21,450 nucleotides of DNA from a virus: the IMG/VR virus record IMGVR_UViG_3300020463_000171, positions 1 through 21,450 of that record; one strand, given 5' to 3'. Positions 7,432 through 12,148 of this stretch are shown here, piece by piece. Positions within the stretch are counted from its first letter, which is position 1, and the number at the start of each line of letters is the position of its first letter. The position numbers were made by a program, and so were the translations under genes. The notes beneath the pieces are model-generated. The model did no database searches. It saw nothing but the letters and a program-made list of their open reading frames with translations, and was not told the DNA's origin.

Positions 7432-8498
7432 AAGTCTAATTGGCTTGATGTAAAATACTTTTCAATTTGTTTCCATGCATCAGATTTCTGCTTGTAACAT
7501 ACTTTCACCAAGTCATTTAGATCTTTGATGTTATATGTATCTAGCTTAAAATCATCTAGAAATTTAGACCACATAAACACTGGTCTACCTTTCCTTAGTT
7601 TCTCTGCCATTTTCTTTTTACCTGTAGCATCATTATCAAACATATATCTGACAGTTGCCATTTCATCAAATTCATCAGTGCTTCGGCCGGCAGTAGCTAG
7701 TGCTAATGAATTATGCATAAACTTAGCATCGAGTGGGCCTTCGAATAGAGTAACTGGTTGTTGAAAATTAACCTGCATAATACCGAATAGCGTTGATGCC
7801 TTTGCTAGTTTATTTAATTCTTCTTGTGGTAAATCAAGTGGTTTATTCCACTCTTCATATATTTTTGGTAGGTCATAGGTTAGATACCTAGAACCATAGC
7901 CTTTCATTCTTCTGGATTGTGCGCCGATAATCTTACCTTCCATTCCCTTATTTAATATCCAAAGTCTATTGCCTTTAGGGGAGAAAAGAAAGTCATCTGC
8001 TTTATTATGTAATAATCTATCTTTAAGTTGGAACCATATCCAGTCTCCTGGTTCAACTTCTTTAGCGCCAAATATACTTTTAAACTCTGCTATAGTTAAT
8101 GCCTTCTCTTGGACGCTTGCTAGTGAAGCATTTTGTAATACTTGTTCTTGAGTAACCTGAGTCTTATTGGCTTTAATATAGTCAATAATGGTAAATGAGT
8201 CGCCTGTGTTAGGCATTCTCACCTGATGGTCTTTTAAGAATGTATGTAAATTTGTGTGGTGTGAACAGTTATAGCAGTGATACTGTAGAGTGTCCCAATA
8301 CATGTTACCTCTTTTCTTGGTATCATCTGTACTGGAATCACCACAATAAGGACACGCCAGGGTTATACGCCCTGGCATGTCTTTAAGTAGTTGCTTATTA
8401 GGAGTAGAATGGTGTTCTACACAAACTTGTTTTAGTGCACCTTTTATTCTAGTCTTAAGCTCCTCTGTTAGCTGTATGTTCTTAGAGGTTGAGGTCAT
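7419..8498 (-). CDS. DNA primase, T4 gp61 type
   Basis: The 359-residue protein has the DnaG/gp61 layout and is close to T4 gp61 in length (342). A zinc-binding domain lies at the N-terminus with CPYC at 49-52 and CYNC at 75-78. A central part (about 130-240) includes LWILNKGMEGKIIGAQSRRMKG. The TOPRIM core follows, with the acidic motif LFEGPLD at 251-257 and MFDNDATGKKK at 286-296. In T4, gp61 works with the gp41 helicase to make the RNA primers for lagging-strand synthesis. The start overlaps the end of the gp32 gene by 17 bases, which implies coupled translation of primase with single-stranded DNA-binding protein. The key acidic and cysteine residues are all present. No gp41 helicase is visible in the window. 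Confidence 0.92.
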   Translation of the reverse strand: MTSTSKNIQLTEELKTRIKGALKQVCVEHHSTPNKQLLKDMPGRITLACPYCGDSSTDDTKKRGNMYWDTLQYHCYNCSHHTNLHTFLKDHQVRMPNTGDSFTIIDYIKANKTQVTQEQVLQNASLASVQEKALTIAEFKSIFGAKEVEPGDWIWFQLKDRLLHNKADDFLFSPKGNRLWILNKGMEGKIIGAQSRRMKGYGSRYLTYDLPKIYEEWNKPLDLPQEELNKLAKASTLFGIMQVNFQQPVTLFEGPLDAKFMHNSLALATAGRSTDEFDEMATVRYMFDNDATGKKKMAEKLRKGRPVFMWSKFLDDFKLDTYNIKDLNDLVKVCYKQKSDAWKQIEKYFTSSQLDLWYV

Positions 8499-9408
8499 TC
8501 AAGAACGAATCTAAATCATCATCTGTGTTAGCTTTCGCTGGTGCCTCTTCTGTTTTCGTAGCTGTTGCTACTGCAGGTTCTGTTTTAGCCGGAGCTGGTT
8601 CAGCCTTTGCAGGAGCTTGCTTTGAAGCAGGAGTTGCAGTTACCTCAGCGATTGAGTCACCTGGATTAAGATACATTCTTAAGACGTTGTTAACGAATGC
8701 TCTTGTATCTTCATCCCATGCTTTGTAATCATAGCCTGCAAGTGAAGGAGCTGCGTCTAGGTCTTCTTTGATAGAAGCCATCGTCTCTTTATTTCTTTCT
8801 GCTGGAGTTTCGCCCATTAAGACTGCAGATTTATTAGAAGAGAATTTAGACTTGTCATAGTTATTATACTCACCTTGTCTTGTGATAACTAACTCAAAGT
8901 TCTTACCTTCGAAAAGGTCGAATACTTGTGTTGGCTCACCAAAGTCAGGCTTTAACTCAGAGTCAATCTTCTCTTTAATCTTGTAACCGAATTTGAATAC
9001 TTTGTAAGTACCCTCTAATTCTGGGTTCTGCGGATCTTTAATAATCTTAATAAGAGAATAGTACTGTTGACGTCTCTTAAGTTTCTCAGACGACTTTCTG
9101 TCTACGGCAGAGTCAGACTTTCTCAATTTCCAGAATACATCTGCAATTGGACAGTGCTCACCGATTGTCTGTGGAGAGTCAACTAGTTTTCCGTCACCGT
9201 TTGAATTGGTCAACCAGTGTACGTATTTTTGAATCAGAGATTTTCTTGGGTTCTCTGGATTAGGTACAAATCTAATTAAAGCTTTGTACGTGCCGTCTTT
9301 ACCGTCGTCGGCTGTAGGTTTGTAAACTTCGTTTACGGTTGTTCTTTCAGGCTGATGCGTTTCTACGTCTTCTACGCCTAAGTTAAAAATGTCAAATGAA
9401 TCACTCAT
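8482..9408 (-). CDS. Single-stranded DNA-binding protein, T4 gp32 type
   Basis: The 308-residue protein (T4 gp32 has 301) shows the gp32 core. The phrase YYSLIKIIKDPQNPELEG at 116-133, then KVFKFGYKIKEKI and later YNNYDKSKF at 181-189, matches the order and wording of the T4 OB-fold core. An Ala/Pro/Glu linker (258-295) leads to the acidic tail DDDLDSFLNDL, the counterpart of the T4 C-terminal tip that contacts replication partners. The zinc site looks lost: a His at 64 and one Cys (86, in HCPIADVF) remain, while T4 has one His and three Cys, with CPVC at this point. This is the only cysteine in the protein. The gene leads the primase-uvsY-uvsW run after an 89-base AT-rich leader that may carry regulatory sites. 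Confidence 0.94.
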   Translation of the reverse strand: MSDSFDIFNLGVEDVETHQPERTTVNEVYKPTADDGKDGTYKALIRFVPNPENPRKSLIQKYVHWLTNSNGDGKLVDSPQTIGEHCPIADVFWKLRKSDSAVDRKSSEKLKRRQQYYSLIKIIKDPQNPELEGTYKVFKFGYKIKEKIDSELKPDFGEPTQVFDLFEGKNFELVITRQGEYNNYDKSKFSSNKSAVLMGETPAERNKETMASIKEDLDAAPSLAGYDYKAWDEDTRAFVNNVLRMYLNPGDSIAEVTATPASKQAPAKAEPAPAKTEPAVATATKTEEAPAKANTDDDLDSFLNDLNL

Positions 9409-9497
9409 AATACTTAAAATTGTTTAATAAAATGTTAATACTCGAAATTACGTTAATGTTCTTTCAGTTCCTTATAGTTGTACAATAATCAATAGTT
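9409..9497 (-). promoter_or_regulatory. AT-rich leader of the gp32-like gene
   Basis: This 89-base gap is the longest within the replication run. Read on the minus strand, the last 30 bases before the ATG are nearly pure A and T, with AAAC/TTTTAAG-like runs and little chance of stable pairing. T4 gp32 represses its own translation by binding an unstructured, A/U-rich leader containing UUAAA repeats, so a similar role is possible here. I see no clear pseudoknot and no 11-mer promoter motif in this gap. Confidence 0.3.
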
Positions 9498-9692
9498 TCA
9501 GTCTAATGTCAAATAAGCTGGTCTATACCCAGACCTTGGGTCTGTAGGCAGTTCCTTCCATGTCCCGTTCTCTTGCTTAATCAGCCCTGATTTGTGTAGC
9601 AACTCCTCACGTTCTTGCGAAGTGATTGCGTTGGCTTCCACCATTTTATTGAGAATCTCACTAAGACGGAAGTAGTCCGCTGTAATCAACAT
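9498..9692 (-). CDS. Small protein of unknown function
   Basis: I chose the ATG at 9690-9692, giving 64 residues. The longer frame up to 9788 would run through the AT-rich divergent control region and add an unlikely Lys/Tyr/Asn-rich leader. The N-terminal half is predicted helical (YFRLSEILNKMVEAN) and is followed by SQEREELLHKSGLI, then a short C-terminal part ending DPRSGYRPAYLTLD. It has no cysteine or membrane segment. A promoter-like GATATATAATA lies 27-37 bases upstream, so this gene may open the transcription unit that continues into gp32. The family is not recognised; a helix-turn-helix-like shape is conceivable but not supported by a clear motif. Confidence 0.65.
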   Translation of the reverse strand: MLITADYFRLSEILNKMVEANAITSQEREELLHKSGLIKQENGTWKELPTDPRSGYRPAYLTLD

Positions 9693-9718
9693 ATTGTCTG
9701 TACTTTGTTTATTATACT

Positions 9719-9729
9719 TATTATATATC
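9719..9729 (-). promoter_or_regulatory. Promoter-like motif GATATATAATA upstream of the 64-residue gene
   Basis: Read on the minus strand, AGATATATAATA lies 27-37 bases before the ATG at 9692, a fitting distance for a promoter with a short leader. It is one of three exact copies of the 11-mer GATATATAATA in the window, all on the minus strand and all upstream of minus-strand genes. Confidence 0.42.
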
Positions 9730-9765
9730 TGTATTTTAGTTTGTTTCTTGATTAGTGTTGTTAAT

Positions 9766-9790
9766 AACTTTTTGCAAAAAAGTTGCAAAA
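9766..9790. promoter_or_regulatory. Operator-like palindrome with TTGCAAAA direct repeat
   Basis: AACTTTTTGCAAAAAAGTT (9766-9784) is a nearly perfect inverted repeat centred on TGCA, with one extra A in the right arm. TTGCAAAA occurs at 9772-9779 and again at 9783-9790, an 11-base spacing or about one helical turn. The site lies about 75 bases from each of the two divergent starts, as expected for a shared regulator site. No protein is known to bind it. Confidence 0.4.
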
Positions 9791-9861
9791 TAATTGCCTC
9801 AGAATTTTTTTATGTCAGATATTTTTCGTATATTAGTACTGTAATTAAAACGTTAAACTAT

Positions 9862-10152
9862 ATGAATACAAAGTTAAATTTATCAGAAAGAAATAAAGAC
9901 CTTCTTTTAATGGGCGCTAAGACCACTGGAAGCTTTACAGATGGTTATTATTACATCGAAGAGAGTTTATACATCGATGAAGCAGACTCGCTCTACGCGT
10001 TCTGTGAATGGATTGAGAACGAGATCGGTGGAGCTGGTCCAATTAACATCCAAGACCTTTGGTATGCATTTAATCATCCCGAAGAGCAATTTTCTAAAAA
10101 CGTTGCAAAGCATTGGAAAGAAGAAATGGACAAAATTAACTCATACTGCTAA
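9862..10152 (+). CDS. Small acidic protein of unknown function
   Basis: The frame is open further upstream, but the first 56 codons would be a hydrophobic, low-complexity translation of the control region, so I chose the ATG at 9862-9864 (96 residues, MNTKLNLSERNKDLL). The protein is acidic and rich in aromatic residues (GYYYIEESLYIDEADSLYAF, then EWIENEIGG and LWYAFNHPEEQF). It has two cysteines and no membrane segment. No Shine-Dalgarno sequence precedes it. It is the first gene of a three-gene plus-strand island, followed after one base by the zinc-ribbon gene. The family is not recognised. Confidence 0.72.
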   Translation: MNTKLNLSERNKDLLLMGAKTTGSFTDGYYYIEESLYIDEADSLYAFCEWIENEIGGAGPINIQDLWYAFNHPEEQFSKNVAKHWKEEMDKINSYC

Positions 10153-10153
10153 T

Positions 10154-10306
10154 ATGAAAGATTTCAAATGTGTAATCTGCAAAAAAGTAATTAAAGGGGA
10201 GTACGGTAATAATCCTGCTCCTGTTGTCAACAAAGGAAAGTGCTGTGATACTTGTAATTTCACTGTCATTCTACCTGAAAGAATTAAACTAGCATACCAA
10301 CAATAA
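10154..10306 (+). CDS. Small zinc-ribbon protein
   Basis: The 50-residue protein carries CVIC at residues 6-9 and CCDTC at about 30-34, a compact four-cysteine zinc-ribbon layout with a third adjacent cysteine. Between them lies KKVIKGEYGNNPAPVVNKGK, a wording I associate with very small phage zinc-finger proteins of unknown role. The start follows the stop codon of the previous gene by one base, which argues for coupled translation and against the longer open frame that begins at 9941. A role in nucleic-acid or protein binding is plausible but not shown. Confidence 0.75.
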   Translation: MKDFKCVICKKVIKGEYGNNPAPVVNKGKCCDTCNFTVILPERIKLAYQQ

Positions 10307-10309
10307 ATC

Positions 10310-10317
10310 AGAGGAGG
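10310..10317 (+). promoter_or_regulatory. Strong Shine-Dalgarno AGAGGAGG
   Basis: AGAGGAGG ends six bases before the ATG at 10324, an ideal arrangement. It is the only extended Shine-Dalgarno sequence I see before any gene in this window; the others have A/T-rich leaders or start directly behind a preceding stop codon. It fixes the start of the 71-residue gene that follows. Confidence 0.8.
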
Positions 10318-10323
10318 TTTCCT

Positions 10324-10539
10324 ATGTCATGGAACCACAGACCTTGGGAAGAACAATCCCGACAACGAGACAGAATGGAATGGGAAAGGCGTGAATTCAA
10401 ACGTCTTGAGATAGCTGAAGAGCTAAAGAGTGAAAAAAAGTTGAACAGCTTTGAAACCTTTTCTGGGAAGTCGCATATAAGTTATGACTTTAACCCTCAG
10501 GGAAAGATTAGTCCCCCGGGGCTTGGAAGCAGAGACTAG
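10324..10539 (+). CDS. Small highly charged protein of unknown function
   Basis: The 71-residue protein begins MSWNHRPWEEQSRQRDRMEW and continues as a charged, probably single long helix to about residue 42 (Arg, Glu and Lys alternate). A polar C-terminal part with SYDFNPQGKISPPGLGSRD follows. There is no cysteine or membrane segment. Its start is set by a strong Shine-Dalgarno sequence that its neighbours lack, which suggests either high expression or acquisition from another source. It ends one base from the stop codon of the convergent resolvase gene. The family is not recognised. Confidence 0.7.
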   Translation: MSWNHRPWEEQSRQRDRMEWERREFKRLEIAEELKSEKKLNSFETFSGKSHISYDFNPQGKISPPGLGSRD

Positions 10540-10540
10540 G

Positions 10541-11239
10541 TCAGTTTGGCAATTTTCCCTCGAGTTGAGTTAGCAAGTAATGGTTAAGAAACCAAGCGTC
10601 GACTAGGTCATCAAAAGGCTTCGGAACTTTTTTCACCTCGCCAATCTCAGAAACACAATACTTATATAGCGGAGTCTTAGCTAACTCAGGAGATTCGCAA
10701 ACATTATTTAAGAACGCAGTCCAGAGTGCGGCTTTATTCATATTACCTTTTCCAGCATGTTTCTTAATTGTAGTCGGAGCAACAGTTAGAATATCTTTGA
10801 CATCTAGCAGTTCCATCATTTGATGTTTTAAGATTGCAGCGCCTGCTGCCATGTCGATAATGTTATTTGTTCCCATCTTTGAACCGTAAGATGAGCCCTC
10901 GAAAGCAATATAATAATCTTTTGTCTCTCCAATTATATTGACTATTTCAGAGATAATGTCTGAAGCCATCTCTCTGTATCTTTTGATTTTTGCGAACTCG
11001 TTCTTAGAGTAATCACCAAATTTTGTTTTCCAATCTGGTTGGTGGAATAGAGTTACGTCTGAGAATGTAGAAATTTCTTCTTGACGTTTTTGTTCGGCTT
11101 TTGTGCCGGTACCAGCTTTAAGATATGAGATGAACTGATATTCATTTGTATCAGATGTCCAAATACAGATACCAGGGGAATTAAGCGAGAAGTCAACTGT
11201 TACTAAATTCAAATTAGATTCTTTTACCCATTGCAGCAC
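10541..11239 (-). CDS. RuvC-like Holliday junction resolvase
   Basis: The 232-residue protein has an RNase H-fold nuclease layout of the RuvC type. The first acidic residue is D16 in VTVDFSLNSPGICIW, the second is E114 in IAFEGSSYGS, and the last pair is D211 and D214 in PFDDLVDAWFLNHYLL, a DxxD spacing like D138 and D141 of E. coli RuvC. APTTIKKHAGKGNMNKAAL at 154-172 resembles the RuvC segment before the last acidic pair. It would cut branched DNA, a role served by endonuclease VII (gp49) in T4. The start at 11239 overlaps the end of the preceding gene by 26 bases, so translation is probably coupled. It is the last gene of the leftward structural block. A related RNase H-fold nuclease with another substrate remains possible. 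Confidence 0.85.
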   Translation of the reverse strand: MLQWVKESNLNLVTVDFSLNSPGICIWTSDTNEYQFISYLKAGTGTKAEQKRQEEISTFSDVTLFHQPDWKTKFGDYSKNEFAKIKRYREMASDIISEIVNIIGETKDYYIAFEGSSYGSKMGTNNIIDMAAGAAILKHQMMELLDVKDILTVAPTTIKKHAGKGNMNKAALWTAFLNNVCESPELAKTPLYKYCVSEIGEVKKVPKPFDDLVDAWFLNHYLLTQLEGKLPN

Positions 11240-11582
11240 CTAGGGCAGCGCCAACTAAACGGGAGGTTAATAAATCGTAGAAGATACCTTTCTGAATACC
11301 AAGTACTTTAGCAACCATCTTACCCATAGATTTTCCTAGCGCGAAACCAGTTAAACCACCGATAATAGAACCTAGAAGGCCTTCATTTACTATATCTTCT
11401 TCAAGTCTATCTAAATCGAAAGAGCCATCTTCATTTTGATATTGTTGTACGAACTCTTCTAGAGCTGTATCAACTTTTTTCTCTAATTCAGGAGTCCATT
11501 CAGATTCTAAACCCTCTTGTAAGAGTTTTATATCCGTGTCCGTGATTTTAGCTTCAACTAAGTATTCATTAAATGTTTTCAT
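11214..11582 (-). CDS. Head-targeted glycine-zipper membrane protein
   Basis: The 122-residue protein begins MKTFNEYLVEA, matching the T4 internal-protein capsid-targeting peptide (MKTYQEFIAEA) at identical or similar residues in nearly all of eleven positions, including the L-x-E that fits gp21-type cleavage. Residues 12-66 are acidic and helical, with LQE at 21-23 and VNE at 65-67 as further possible cleavage sites. Residues 68-95 and 100-120 are two hydrophobic helices with small-residue spacing (GLLGSIIGGLTGFALGKSMG; LVGAALGAAMGK), a glycine-zipper pattern suited to membrane insertion. Cleavage after VNE67 would release a membrane-active fragment. It may be a packaged protein that acts at the cell envelope during DNA entry. 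The gene sits between the tail-tube-like gene and the resolvase gene, which it overlaps. Confidence 0.82.
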   Translation of the reverse strand: MKTFNEYLVEAKITDTDIKLLQEGLESEWTPELEKKVDTALEEFVQQYQNEDGSFDLDRLEEDIVNEGLLGSIIGGLTGFALGKSMGKMVAKVLGIQKGIFYDLLTSRLVGAALGAAMGKRI

Positions 11583-11596
11583 AATGTATATATCTT

Positions 11597-12148
11597 TTAA
11601 TCTATTTCCATTCTTAAGTTAAACTTATTGTAGAAGAAGTTGACTTCAAAAGTAGCGAAGTCAGCAACATTTTCTGCCATATTAAGATTTAACTCGTTGA
11701 TTGAATTCATAATTATTTTCTCGAATTGCATAAAAGCAACCGATGAACCTTCAGCATCTAGAATTCTAAGAGTCATAGGTTCAATATAAGGTTGTTTAGT
11801 AGTTCTAGCATAATAGTAGAGTAGAGTGTCTGTCATAATCCAATAATTAATAAAACCATCTAATAACTGCATAGTTACCGTGAATTCTCTTTGGACTGTG
11901 TTTTGAATTGGCACTGCACCTCTGTGATACCTAGTTGTACCGTCATTATCTGCTTGAGTAACTGGGTCAAAACTTATACCTGGAATACTTACACCTTGAA
12001 TTGAGTAATTAATAAAGTCAATTGGTTCTGCTAATAGATTACCAGGTACTTTGTTTAAATACTTCTTGTATTTCTCAGCTACTTCCTCAGGGATAAAACC
12101 TCTAGGAAATCTAAAATCGTATGAATTGTTTCTGCTATTTAAAATCAT
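11597..12148 (-). CDS. Tail-tube-like virion protein
   Basis: The 183-residue protein has no membrane segment and looks beta-rich. The part from about residue 85 on (REFTVTMQLLDGFINYWIM, then MTLRILDAEGSSVAFMQFEK, and finally FATFEVNFFYNKFNLRM) follows the general pattern of phage tail-tube proteins of the gp19 kind: a strand with an aromatic N-Y-W segment, a middle hairpin and a final strand ending in F-x-V-x-F-x-Y. T4 gp19 has 163 residues. The start codon overlaps the stop codon of the 704-residue gene (TAATG), so translation is coupled. A baseplate or tail-completion protein with the same fold is an equal possibility, and I give the tube assignment only moderate weight. Confidence 0.78.
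   Translation of the reverse strand: MILNSRNNSYDFRFPRGFIPEEVAEKYKKYLNKVPGNLLAEPIDFINYSIQGVSIPGISFDPVTQADNDGTTRYHRGAVPIQNTVQREFTVTMQLLDGFINYWIMTDTLLYYYARTTKQPYIEPMTLRILDAEGSSVAFMQFEKIIMNSINELNLNMAENVADFATFEVNFFYNKFNLRMEID

Larger units (their letters stand above)
9693..9861. promoter_or_regulatory. Divergent control region between minus-strand replication run and plus-strand island
   Basis: These 169 AT-rich bases separate two genes that point away from each other, so promoters for both directions should lie here. On the minus strand, GATATATAATA sits at 9719-9729, followed closer to the gene by a second TATAAT. A palindrome and a direct repeat of TTGCAAAA occur at 9766-9790. On the plus strand, TATTTTTC at 9820-9827 is a near match to the Bacteroidota -7 element TAnnTTTG, but the nearest upstream TTG is not at the usual spacing. 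Confidence 0.6.

Noticed and set aside
9693-9788. Upstream extension of the 64-residue gene to a start at 9788
   Set aside because: The extra 32 residues are a low-complexity Lys/Tyr/Asn/Thr run translated from the divergent control region, and the promoter-like motif would lie inside the coding sequence.
9694-9861. Upstream extension of the 96-residue plus-strand gene
   Set aside because: The 56 added residues are a hydrophobic translation of the control region. A signal peptide was considered, but the stretch has several hydrophobic and aromatic runs, no cleavage site, and the ATG at 9862 gives a normal protein.
10514-10521. CCCCGGGG palindrome near the convergent gene ends, considered as a terminator
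   Set aside because: It has no loop and no following T run on either strand, and it lies within the coding sequence of the 71-residue gene.
11587-11594. GATATATA on the minus strand just before the 122-residue gene, considered a fourth promoter copy
   Set aside because: It matches only eight of eleven bases and ends five bases before the ATG, too close for a promoter with a normal leader.
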